Positions 1 to 7,461 of a stretch of DNA of 24,667 nucleotides are shown piece by piece; the first letter of the stretch is position 1; each line of letters starts with the position of its first letter. The translations under genes were made by a program, and so were the position numbers. Below the pieces are notes generated by a model. That model was not told the origin of the DNA and ran no database searches. It worked only from the letters and a program-made list of their open reading frames with translations. This DNA comes from Pseudomonadota bacterium (lineage in GTDB: Bacteria > Myxococcota_A > Polyangia > Haliangiales > Haliangiaceae), in the NCBI GenBank assembly GCA_023386455.1, contig JAEWJO010000383.1:1-24667 (forward strand), read 5' to 3'.

Positions 1-62
1 CGTTCTACGAGCTCGTCGACCGGCTAATTCGCAAGCGGAACCGTGACGAGCTCGGTCGATAG
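1..62 (+). CDS. Possible C-terminal tail of a gene entering from the left (partial)
   Basis: From base 3 one plus-strand frame is open to a TAG at 60-62 and would encode the tail FYELVDRLIRKRNRDELGR. This charged amphipathic composition looks like a genuine protein C-terminus rather than the Arg/Ala/Pro-rich noise seen in most shadow frames here. If real, it converges on the beta-propeller lipoprotein gene and overlaps the end of that gene by 39 bases. Only about 20 residues are visible, so no family can be assigned, and a chance open frame is quite possible. Confidence 0.35.
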   Translation, partial: FYELVDRLIRKRNRDELGR

Positions 63-2093
63 TGCGCCGACGTCGCGGACCTTCAGCTCGGCGTCGGAGA
101 TCGAGTAGACGAACTGGTCGAGGAACAGCGAGCGCTTCACCGCGCTCGTCGCGCTCGACCACCAGTTCCCGCAGGTCACGTCCTGCGCGACGCTGTGAGG
201 AACGCGGCCGTGCTCGGCGAACCCTGCGGCGACCGACGCGTCGAACACCATGAGCCCCGAGAACGACATCGTCGTGCCGTACTGGCCATCGTTACCACCC
301 TCGCAGATCGTCATCGGGATCGAGAGCAGGCTGCGCTCCGGGTACCACGTGAACGCGAGGTGATTTGTCAGCGCCTCGGAGCTCGAGCCGCGCGTGCCGA
401 TGACATGCTTGTGCGCGAGCGACGGCGCCGTCGGGTTCGAGACGTCGAAGATCTGCAGCATCACACCGTCGAAGAACGCGAAGCTGCCGTGATCGTCGGC
501 GTCGTAGCCGATCGTCAACAGGTGGTTGTCGTCGAGCATGTGCATGTACGTCGAGAAGCCGGGGATCTTGAGCTCGCCGAGCTTGCGCGGCGCGTGAGGG
601 TTCGACAGGTCGAACGCGAACAGCGGATCGGTCTTCTTGAACGTGACGACGTACGCGCGGTTGCCGTCGAACCGGACCGAGCGGATGTCCTCGCTCGGGG
701 CGATGCCGCCGAGCGAGCCCAGCGTCACGAGGTCGTCGCCCTGCTGGCCGAGCACCGAGACGTAGCTCGCGGCATCGGGCGACGGCGCGTGACCGTCGGT
801 CGTCGCGATGCGGAGGTTGCCGTTCAGCTCGTCCATCGCGAACTGGTTGAGTGCGCGGCCCGCGACCTCACCGCTCGCGAGGTAGTGCGTGTCGGCGGCG
901 TCGTCGGAGATCCGGAACTTGTGCACCGTCGACAGGTCGTCGCCATTCCAGTTGTGGGCGACCGCCATGTAGAGCGAGTCGGCCGACGCGTAGATCGCGC
1001 CGCCGCGCGAGATGATCGTCGAGCTGTGGACCGGCCCGGCGTGCTCCATATCGACGGAGACGAGGCTCGTGAAGGCGGCACCGTCGGCGTACGAGCTGGC
1101 GTAGAGCGAGGTGCAGCTCGCGGCCTCGCCGGCCGGCGTGAGCCCGGAGTCATCGGTCAGGTCCGGCAGGCGCGCGTCGAGGTCCGCGCCCTGGATGAAC
1201 GCGATGTTCTCGGCGCGGAGCGCCTCGTAGAGCGACCTCGCACGCGCGACCTTCGCAGCCGGCGGCCGCGAGCCGAGGTAGTTGCAGAGGTCGTCGTTCG
1301 GCGGCGGGTCGGGCTCGTAGCGAAGGTTGGGAAACATCTCCGTGGCCTGCGAGACGACGGTGTGGACCGTCGAGCCGATGCGGCGCGCCGCGATCAGCGA
1401 GCCCGACAGCGCGATCTGGCGCTGCAGGTGGGGCGCGGCGCGGTCGGTGATGTCGAACACGAGCAGCTTCGTCGACGAGCCATCGCCGGAGAAGTCGCAG
1501 TCGTAGCCGTACGTGCACTCGCGGCTGCCGTAGTAGCTGTCGGTGGCGCCGACCGCCACGTACACGAGCGCGGTGTCGCCGATGACGAACAGCTTCCTCG
1601 GCGTTCCCTCGAGCGGCGTCTTCGAGACGAGGTGCGTCTCGGATGCGGGCCACGAGTCGACGATCCTGAGCGCGCCGTTCTGCGCGAGGTAGATGTACTG
1701 GCCATCGTTCTTCACGAAGTCGGCCTCGTCGACCCCCGCGACCTGGTTGTTGGTGCCGGTGCCGGTCGTCGGGCCGCCACCGCCGCTGCCGCTTCCGCTA
1801 CCACCTCCAGTTCCACCGGCGGTCGGCGAGCCGTCGTCTTCGCCGTAGCCGCCGCGGTAACAGCGCTCGCCGCGCATGTACCCGGCGAGGTTGTCGTTGA
1901 GCCGCTTGTTCATCTTGTCGATGACGACCTGCTTGATATAGGTCTGCGCTTCGCCGCAGTTCGCGAGCGGCATGAGCCGCGGCAGCGGCTTTCCGCCGCC
2001 GCTATCGTCGTCCGCGCACCCCGCGGTCAACGGGATCAAGGGAAGCGTGGAGAGGGCGATGCCCAGGACCGTGAGGGTATGGCGGCGGCTCAT
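24..2093 (-). CDS. Secreted beta-propeller domain lipoprotein
   Basis: The 689-residue product has a signal sequence ending in the lipobox LTAGC, with Cys26 as the predicted lipidated residue. It should therefore be an exported, lipid-anchored protein. A Gly/Ser/Thr-rich linker (about residues 91-114) leads into the segment NNQVAGVDEADFVKNDGQYIY. This matches the hallmark start of the family of secreted proteins with a C-terminal beta-propeller domain (Pfam Beta_propel, PF09826). The remaining ~550 residues show repeated beta-rich blade-like units with phrases such as VFDITDRAAPH, AFDLSNPHAPRKLGEL and IFDVSNPTAPSLAHKH. The function of the family is not established; surface binding or a scaffold role is plausible. 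The ATG at 2093 is preceded by GGTAGG. The gene diverges from the kinase gene. The family call is strong and the role unknown. Confidence 0.88.
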   Translation of the reverse strand: MSRRHTLTVLGIALSTLPLIPLTAGCADDDSGGGKPLPRLMPLANCGEAQTYIKQVVIDKMNKRLNDNLAGYMRGERCYRGGYGEDDGSPTAGGTGGGSGSGSGGGGPTTGTGTNNQVAGVDEADFVKNDGQYIYLAQNGALRIVDSWPASETHLVSKTPLEGTPRKLFVIGDTALVYVAVGATDSYYGSRECTYGYDCDFSGDGSSTKLLVFDITDRAAPHLQRQIALSGSLIAARRIGSTVHTVVSQATEMFPNLRYEPDPPPNDDLCNYLGSRPPAAKVARARSLYEALRAENIAFIQGADLDARLPDLTDDSGLTPAGEAASCTSLYASSYADGAAFTSLVSVDMEHAGPVHSSTIISRGGAIYASADSLYMAVAHNWNGDDLSTVHKFRISDDAADTHYLASGEVAGRALNQFAMDELNGNLRIATTDGHAPSPDAASYVSVLGQQGDDLVTLGSLGGIAPSEDIRSVRFDGNRAYVVTFKKTDPLFAFDLSNPHAPRKLGELKIPGFSTYMHMLDDNHLLTIGYDADDHGSFAFFDGVMLQIFDVSNPTAPSLAHKHVIGTRGSSSEALTNHLAFTWYPERSLLSIPMTICEGGNDGQYGTTMSFSGLMVFDASVAAGFAEHGRVPHSVAQDVTCGNWWSSATSAVKRSLFLDQFVYSISDAELKVRDVGALSTELVTVPLAN

Positions 2094-2301
2094 GCAGGCC
2101 TACCCAGCAAGGCCGATGCCGGCCGCGAGCCCGCGCGTTTGGCGAGGTTGCGCGGCGCCCACGGCCACGCGCATCGGAGATCCGAGGCGGCTCTCAAAAA
2201 ACCGAGGGCGATCACGCCAACGCTCCCGCGGCCGTGATCTGCACCGCAGCGATCGGCCGCGCACCTGGCGGCGTCGGGTGGCGGGCTCTAGAGTGGCGCG
2301 G
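2094..2301. promoter_or_regulatory. Divergent intergenic region between lipoprotein and kinase genes
   Basis: These 208 bases separate two divergent starts and must hold the promoters of both genes unless the kinase gene is read from further upstream. A 7-base dyad, GATCACG at 2210-2216 and CGTGATC at 2233-2239 with a 16-base spacer, could be an operator. No convincing -35/-10 pair is visible on either strand. Confidence 0.3.
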
Positions 2302-4104
2302 ATGTCCGACGAGAGCGACCTCGAGATGACCGCCCCGGCGCGGACGATCTCGCGTCAAGAGACCCTTCCCGCGGGGGCCGTGCGACGCGGCACTGCCTCG
2401 ATCGTGGAGTCGACGTTTCGGTATCGCAACACGGATGTGCTCGGGGTCGGCGGCATGGGTCAGGTGATGCTCGTCCGCGATGCGCGGATCGGCCGCGAGG
2501 TCGCGCTCAAGGAGCTGCGCTCCGACCACGGTCTCACGCCGGAAGCGAGAGCACGGTTCTTGCGCGAGGCGCAGGTGCAAGGCCAGCTGGAGCACCCGTC
2601 GATCGTCCCGGTCTACGACATCGACACGAGCCCCGATGGCGAGGTGTTCTTCACGATGCGGCGCGTCCTCGGCAAGACGCTCGCGACGATCATCGACGAG
2701 CTTCGCGCCGGCGCGGCACACCCCACGCGGCGCGAGCTCCTGCAGGCGTTCGCGACCGTATGCCTGACGATCGACTACGCGCACAGCCGCGGCGTCGTCC
2801 ATCGCGACCTCAAGCCCGCGAACATCATGCTCGGCGACTTCGGCGAGGTCTACGTGCTGGACTGGGGGCTCGCGCGCATCCTCGACGAGGGTACGGTGAC
2901 CCCGACGCACGCGTCGCGGCTGTCGTCGCCGGGCGAGACGCTCGGCACGCCGCTCTACATGGCGCCCGAGCAGCTGGACGATGCCGAGGTCGGCCCGGCG
3001 GCAGACATCTACGCGCTCGGTGCGATCCTGTTCGAGATCCTGACGCTCGAGCGACTCCGCGACGCACGCGCGCTGGCGGTGCCGGTCGATGCGCGAGCCT
3101 CGGCGCGTGCACCGGAGCGCGAGGTCGCGCCGGAGCTCGAGACGATCTGCGTGACGGCGACCGAGCTCGAGCCCGAGGCTCGATATCCGTCGGCGCGTGC
3201 GGTCCACGACGCGGTCGCGCGCTACCTCGAGGGCGATCGCGAGCTCGGCCAGCGCCGCCAGCTCGCCGCCGATCACGCCGCGCGCGCGCGGGAGGCCCTC
3301 GAGCGTGCGAACGCACCGGGCGGCGACCCCGACGGCGAGCGCGGTGCCGCGATGCGCGAGCTCCAGCGTGCGCTCCTCCTCGAGCCGAACCGCGAGCACG
3401 TCGCGATGCTCGCCGAGATGATGAGCACGCCGCCGCGCGAGACGCCGTCCGCGGTCGCCGAGTCGATCGAGCTGTCGCGCCAGGCGGTCGCGAGGTCGGG
3501 TGCGCGATACGCCGCGATCGCGACGCTGTCGTGGTTCGCGTTTCTACCGGGCCTGCTTCTGCTCGGCATCCAGCGCTACGATCACGTCGCGTGGGTCGCG
3601 GTGCCGGCGCTCGTCACCGCCGCGCTCGGTCTCGTCGCCTCGCGGCAGGCGCGGATCGGCCGGCCGATCCAGCTCGCGATGGCGGTGTCGTGGTTCCTCG
3701 GCGCGATGGCGCTCTCGCGCATGTTCAGCCCACTCGTGCTGATGCCGACGATCCTCGCCGCGTTCGCGATCGTCTCGCAGGCCCATCCCGATCGCGTGAT
3801 GCGCGGCTTCTGCCTCGCCGCGGCCGCCGTCTCGATCATCGCGCCGACGCTCCTCGAGCTCGCCGGCGTCCTGCCGAGCTCCGTCGCGTTCACTACCGAC
3901 GGCCTCGTCGTGCTACCGCAGATGACCTCGCTTCCTCGGCTCGCGACGCTCGCGTTCATCGTCGTCGCCAACGCGTGCGTCGCCGTCGTGCCCGCGGTCT
4001 TCATCGCGCGCTTGCGCTCGACGCTGACGCGGTCTCAAGAGCGGCAGATCCTGCACACGTGGCACTTCCGGCGGCTCGGCGAAGATCTGCTCGACCCGCG
4101 GTGA
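2302..4104 (+). CDS. Membrane-anchored Ser/Thr protein kinase (Hanks type)
   Basis: The ATG at 2302 gives 600 residues; an in-frame GTG at 2293 is an alternative. The kinase domain covers roughly residues 41-310. It has the Gly-rich loop GVGGMGQV (48-55), the ATP-binding lysine in VALKEL (Lys70), the catalytic loop HRDLKPAN (167-174, Asp169) and the metal-binding motif as DWG (187-189) in place of DFG. GTPLYMAPEQ (215-224) closes the activation segment. All catalytic residues are present, so it should be active. Residues 310-375 are helical and Arg/Ala/Glu-rich. About six membrane segments follow between residues 402 and 570, then a short basic cytoplasmic tail. Myxobacteria have many such kinases, and DWG is a frequent variant in this style. 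The COQ4-like gene starts 20 bases downstream, so co-transcription is likely. Its substrate cannot be read from sequence. Confidence 0.93.
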   Translation: MSDESDLEMTAPARTISRQETLPAGAVRRGTASIVESTFRYRNTDVLGVGGMGQVMLVRDARIGREVALKELRSDHGLTPEARARFLREAQVQGQLEHPSIVPVYDIDTSPDGEVFFTMRRVLGKTLATIIDELRAGAAHPTRRELLQAFATVCLTIDYAHSRGVVHRDLKPANIMLGDFGEVYVLDWGLARILDEGTVTPTHASRLSSPGETLGTPLYMAPEQLDDAEVGPAADIYALGAILFEILTLERLRDARALAVPVDARASARAPEREVAPELETICVTATELEPEARYPSARAVHDAVARYLEGDRELGQRRQLAADHAARAREALERANAPGGDPDGERGAAMRELQRALLLEPNREHVAMLAEMMSTPPRETPSAVAESIELSRQAVARSGARYAAIATLSWFAFLPGLLLLGIQRYDHVAWVAVPALVTAALGLVASRQARIGRPIQLAMAVSWFLGAMALSRMFSPLVLMPTILAAFAIVSQAHPDRVMRGFCLAAAAVSIIAPTLLELAGVLPSSVAFTTDGLVVLPQMTSLPRLATLAFIVVANACVAVVPAVFIARLRSTLTRSQERQILHTWHFRRLGEDLLDPR

Positions 4105-4124
4105 ACCCGGTGTAAGGTGAGCGC

Positions 4125-4802
4125 ATGGCGGCGCCGGCGCTCCTCAAGGATAGCTATCGCGTCGGGCAGGCGATCGTTCGCGTGCTCGGCGACTCGACGA
4201 AGACGCACGAGATCCATCGCGTCGAGGAGATCACCGGGCGGCCGCGATTCCGCCGGCTCCTCGACGAGATGAACGCCTCGCCCGAGGGGCGCCGCCTCCT
4301 GGCCGAGCGCCCGGAGCTGTCGAGCGAGAGCGTCGACTATGCTGCGCTGCGCGCACTCCCCGCGACGACGTTCGGCGGCGCGTACGCCCGCCACCTCGAC
4401 GACAACGGCATCACAGCCGACTATCAGGCCGCGGCGACCCGCCACGTCGACGATCCGGACATCGCGTACCTCATGCGCCGCTTCCGTCAGACCCACGACG
4501 TCTGGCACGCGCTCCTCGGCCTCGGCATCACCGGCCACGAGGAGGTCATCATCCACTGGTTCTCCTACGGCCAGCTCCGGCTGCCCGTCTCCGCCCTGAT
4601 CATGGTGTTCGGGACGATGAAGCACATCGTCGGCGAGCGCCGGTGGGGCGCGCTGCGCCACTCGATGCGCGAGGCGTACGTCGCCGGTCGCGATGCCGAG
4701 CCGCTCATGCCCGTGTACTGGGAAGAGATGTGGAGCGAGCCGCTGGACGAGGTGCGCGAGGCCTACGGGCTCCGCCCGCTCGAGCGCCGCTGGATCGACT
4801 GA
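4125..4802 (+). CDS. COQ4 family protein
   Basis: The 225-residue product matches the COQ4 family, whose eukaryotic members act in the ubiquinone biosynthesis complex and bind a divalent metal. The diagnostic HDxxH-x11-E metal-site motif is complete in HDVWHALLGLGITGHEEV (near residues 125-142). The length is normal for the family. There is no signal peptide, so it is presumably a cytoplasmic or membrane-peripheral enzyme. An AAGGTG ribosome binding site lies 7 bases before the ATG. It sits 20 bases after the kinase gene and 84 bases before the AI-2E-family gene, and no other quinone-pathway gene is in the window. Myxobacteria are mainly menaquinone users, so a role in ubiquinone synthesis should not be assumed. 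The family assignment is strong and the reaction is open. Confidence 0.87.
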   Translation: MAAPALLKDSYRVGQAIVRVLGDSTKTHEIHRVEEITGRPRFRRLLDEMNASPEGRRLLAERPELSSESVDYAALRALPATTFGGAYARHLDDNGITADYQAAATRHVDDPDIAYLMRRFRQTHDVWHALLGLGITGHEEVIIHWFSYGQLRLPVSALIMVFGTMKHIVGERRWGALRHSMREAYVAGRDAEPLMPVYWEEMWSEPLDEVREAYGLRPLERRWID

Positions 4803-4886
4803 GCGTAGGAGATCGCCGCAGCTCGTGACTTCGCGAACGGCGCGGCGGAACCCCTCGCGGCCGGTGATCGTGGTACTCCGGATCGG

Positions 4887-6221
4887 GTGACGACGCCGGG
4901 TTCGCCACAGACGACGCAGGTGCTCGAGCTGCTGCGCTGGCTCCTGATCGCCGTGTTCGTGGTGATCGGCTGGGTCACGCTCTCGTACCTCGCGAAGATC
5001 CTCGCGCCGATCCTCGCGGCGCTCGGCATCGCGTACCTCCTGAACCCGATCCTCGAGCGCCTCGTACGCCGTGGCGTGTCGCGCGGCCTCGGCGCCGGCC
5101 TGCTCCTCATCTCGTTCATCGCCCTGATCGCCGGCGCGGTCGCGCTCGCGATCCCGGCCGTCGCCGCGCAGGTCAATCACTTCGTCCACGACCTGCCCCG
5201 CCTCATGGCGAACCTCGACGTCTGGCTTCACGACCACTTCGGCTTCCAGCTGCCCGAGGACTGGCGGCAGTACCTGACGAAGGAGAACCTCGAGAAGACG
5301 TTCGGCGCCGAGGGCCCGCTGCGCGAGCTCGCGACCGCGGCGCTCGGCGGCGTGTTCACGCTGCTCGCGGTCATCGCCGAGTTTCTGCTCGTCCCGGTGT
5401 TCGCGTTCTACTTCCTCCTCGACTGGCCCAACCTGCTCCGCCGCATCGACCACATGATCCCGCCGCGCAAGCGCCGCGGCGTGCGCGAGGTCCTGCGCGA
5501 GATCGATCGCGTCGTCGCCGGCTGGGTCCGCGGCCAGGGCATCGTCACGTCGATCCTCGCGGTGCTCTACGCGGTCGGCTTCTCGATCGTCGACATGCCG
5601 CTGTCGGTGCCGATCGGCCTCCTCGTCGGCGCGCTCACGGTCATCCCGTTTGTCGGCACGTTCGTCGGCGCGGGGATCGCCGCGATCGTCACGGTCGCGG
5701 ACGGCGCGTCGTTCGAGACGCTCGGCATGGTCGGCGCCGTCATCCTCGTGCTCCACCTGTTCGAGGCCGGCTTCTTGACCCCGAAGATCGTCGGCCATCG
5801 CGTCGGCCTGTCGGAGACCGGCGCGTTGTTCGCCGTCGTCGCCGGCGGCAAGCTGCTCGGCTTCGTCGGCGTCGTGCTCGCCGTGCCGATCGCAGCGACG
5901 TGCGCGGTGCTCGTCCGCTACGCCGTCCGCTACTACGAGCACACCGCGTTCTTCGGCCGCGAGAGCGATGCCGACGTCGTGATCACGCCGAGCATGGCGC
6001 TGATCATGCCGGGGGTCCGGCTCGAGACGCGCGTCGACGCCAAGATCCAGCCGCCGGCGCCCGTACCGGTCGTGCCCGACGATGCCGGCGACGACGACGA
6101 GGAGTGGATGGAGCCCGAGCTCGGCAGCGCCGGCCCGGGCGTCGTGCGCACCGATGGAGCGACGGATGCGCCCGCGACGGAACCGAATCACGACGGCGAC
6201 CTGCCGAAGGACCCAGCCTAG
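4887..6221 (+). CDS. AI-2E family transporter (TqsA/PerM-like permease)
   Basis: The GTG at 4887 gives 444 residues with the layout of the AI-2E transporter family (PF01594). Two N-terminal membrane helices (about 10-65) include AKILAPILAALGIAYLLNPI, followed by a third (70-92). A soluble loop (about 95-145) comes next, then further helices including FYFLLDWPNLLRRID, the segment VAGWVRGQGIVTSILAVLYA, and PIGLLVGALTVIPFVGTF. Members have been linked to autoinducer-2 export, Na+/H+ exchange or unassigned transport, so the substrate cannot be named. The last ~80 residues form a hydrophilic, Asp/Glu/Pro-rich tail beyond the membrane core. There is no clear ribosome binding site before the GTG. 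Its stop shares the bases CTAG with the convergent small lipoprotein gene. Confidence 0.9.
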   Translation: MTTPGSPQTTQVLELLRWLLIAVFVVIGWVTLSYLAKILAPILAALGIAYLLNPILERLVRRGVSRGLGAGLLLISFIALIAGAVALAIPAVAAQVNHFVHDLPRLMANLDVWLHDHFGFQLPEDWRQYLTKENLEKTFGAEGPLRELATAALGGVFTLLAVIAEFLLVPVFAFYFLLDWPNLLRRIDHMIPPRKRRGVREVLREIDRVVAGWVRGQGIVTSILAVLYAVGFSIVDMPLSVPIGLLVGALTVIPFVGTFVGAGIAAIVTVADGASFETLGMVGAVILVLHLFEAGFLTPKIVGHRVGLSETGALFAVVAGGKLLGFVGVVLAVPIAATCAVLVRYAVRYYEHTAFFGRESDADVVITPSMALIMPGVRLETRVDAKIQPPAPVPVVPDDAGDDDEEWMEPELGSAGPGVVRTDGATDAPATEPNHDGDLPKDPA

Positions 6222-6478
6222 TCCGTCGGTGCGTCCGGATCGGTCGTCGGCCGGTCGCGGTCGTAGATCTCCGCCAGGCAGTCGAGCATCTCGCGCGCGT
6301 ACTGCTGCGCCTTGCGCGACGGCTGCTTCGTGTCCTTCGGCAGGAGGCCCATCGCTGTCTCGGCGCACGACGCGGTCTTGCAGTGACAGACCTCGTCGCG
6401 GACCTTCTTCAGCTTGCCCGCTTCGTGATCTGCGCACGCTCCCAGCAGGGCGACACAGATCACGAACGCCCGCTTCAT
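6218..6478 (-). CDS. Small Cys-containing lipoprotein, hypothetical
   Basis: The ATG at 6478 gives 86 residues; a GTG three codons upstream (6487) is possible. The signal sequence MKRAFVICVALLGAC has the lipobox LLGAC, so Cys15 is the likely lipid anchor. The mature part carries four more cysteines (Cys31, Cys33, Cys38, Cys67) in a CHC-x4-C arrangement, consistent with disulfides in the periplasm or, less likely, metal binding. The C-terminus is acidic and Pro-rich. I recognise no family. The gene converges on the AI-2E-family gene with a 4-base overlap and diverges from the beta-barrel gene by 38 bases, a short interval that would have to hold both promoters. Confidence 0.75.
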   Translation of the reverse strand: MKRAFVICVALLGACADHEAGKLKKVRDEVCHCKTASCAETAMGLLPKDTKQPSRKAQQYAREMLDCLAEIYDRDRPTTDPDAPTD

Positions 6479-6516
6479 CACCGTCACTGTACACGACGCT
6501 GTGCGAGAATCGAGCG

Positions 6517-7149
6517 ATGGGTCGAATCCACCGTCTCGTGCTCGCTGCCGCCATGGCGGCTGCGGCCGCTCCGGCCACCGCCTCGGCGGACGTGTTCAAG
6601 CTCTACGGCGAGGCACAGGGCGGCGGCATGTACGGCAAGGGCATCTCCGGCGAGCAGAAGGGCGATTCGTTCTTCGGCCGCGGCAAGGGCGGCGCGTATG
6701 GCGTCCAGGTCGGTGCGCAGATCCTCGTATTCGACGGCCACATCAGTCACCGCCAGTACGTCAACGGCGACGGCCTGAAGACGTGGACGCAGTTCGGCGT
6801 CGGCCTCCATTTCGGCATCGACAGCGGAACCGAGCAGGAGAAGAAGGTCGGCAAGGGCGGCTACGCCTCCGTCGGTGCGGGAGCCGCGTTCGGCATCGGC
6901 ACGGGCGCGCAGGTGATGCCGCCGCTCGACAACTCCGAGCTGACCGACAAGGGGTTCCTGCTCGAGGGCCGCTTCGACTTCGGCAAGCACCTCAACAAGG
7001 TGTTCGACATCGGCATCGCGGTGCCCGCGTCGTACGGTTACTTCTTCAAGAGCGGCAACGGCGCGACCGCGAATAACCTCGAGACGCACTACCAGTCGAT
7101 CCAGGTCGAAGCGCTGCTCGTGCTACGCGCGAACATCCGGTTCTTGTAG
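6517..7149 (+). CDS. Predicted outer-membrane beta-barrel protein
   Basis: The ATG at 6517 gives 210 residues with a clear Sec signal peptide, cut near ATASA|DVF (about residue 24). The mature protein alternates polar and hydrophobic residues in strands rich in Gly and aromatic residues, such as GAYGVQVGAQILVFDGHISH, WTQFGVGLHFGID and FLLEGRFDFGKHL. It ends in a strand with a terminal hydrophobic residue (LLVLRANIRFL). This pattern indicates a small barrel of roughly 8-10 strands in the outer membrane. No named porin family is evident. It is divergent from the small lipoprotein gene, and its stop lies 6 bases from the convergent PEGA-like gene. Confidence 0.72.
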   Translation: MGRIHRLVLAAAMAAAAAPATASADVFKLYGEAQGGGMYGKGISGEQKGDSFFGRGKGGAYGVQVGAQILVFDGHISHRQYVNGDGLKTWTQFGVGLHFGIDSGTEQEKKVGKGGYASVGAGAAFGIGTGAQVMPPLDNSELTDKGFLLEGRFDFGKHLNKVFDIGIAVPASYGYFFKSGNGATANNLETHYQSIQVEALLVLRANIRFL

Positions 7150-7155
7150 CAACCG

Positions 7156-7461
7156 CTACGGCAGAACCGGCGCGAGATCGAGGGCGAGACGCTTGCGGTC
7201 TGCGCGCTTGAGGTCGAGCTCGACGTAGCGCGAGAAGTAGTCCTCGTGGCGCAGCTCGACGCGGTGGTGGCCGGGGACGACCGCGATGCCGCCCTTCAGG
7301 ACACCGACCGGGCCGACGAACCGACCGTCGACGAACAGGTTCGCGTCACCGACGTTCGACGTCACGTAGAAGATCGCGTCGTCGGCGGTGACACCGGAGC
7401 TCGGCTGCTGACGGCCGCCGCAGGCGCAGAGTCCGAGAACGAGGGCGAGGGCGAGCTTCAT
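7156..7461 (-). CDS. PEGA-domain-like lipoprotein
   Basis: The 101-residue product has a short lipoprotein signal, with Cys14 of LCAC the best fit for the lipidated residue. Residues 30-85 read FYVTSNVGDANLFVDGRFVG, then a turn and VVPGHHRVELRHEDYFSRYVELDL. This is the plan of a PEGA domain: a short extracytoplasmic beta-sandwich in which a structural residue or ligand is 'displayed' and the chain then follows G-x-H-x-V/I. The ATG overlaps the stop of the preceding FlgT-like gene as ATGA, so translation is probably coupled. It is the last gene of the efflux-linked series. The domain call is by pattern only, and the partner is presumably another envelope protein. Confidence 0.75.
   Translation of the reverse strand: MKLALALVLGLCACGGRQQPSSGVTADDAIFYVTSNVGDANLFVDGRFVGPVGVLKGGIAVVPGHHRVELRHEDYFSRYVELDLKRADRKRLALDLAPVLP

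Noticed and set aside
195..2237. 680-codon plus-strand open frame opposite the beta-propeller lipoprotein gene
   Set aside because: Its product is almost entirely Arg/Ala/Val/Asp with no domain or signal, as expected for the antisense frame of a GC-rich gene. The minus-strand frame has a lipobox and a known family motif.
4035..6599. 854-codon minus-strand open frame opposite the COQ4 and AI-2E genes
   Set aside because: It is charged low-complexity sequence without motifs. The opposing genes carry full family motifs.
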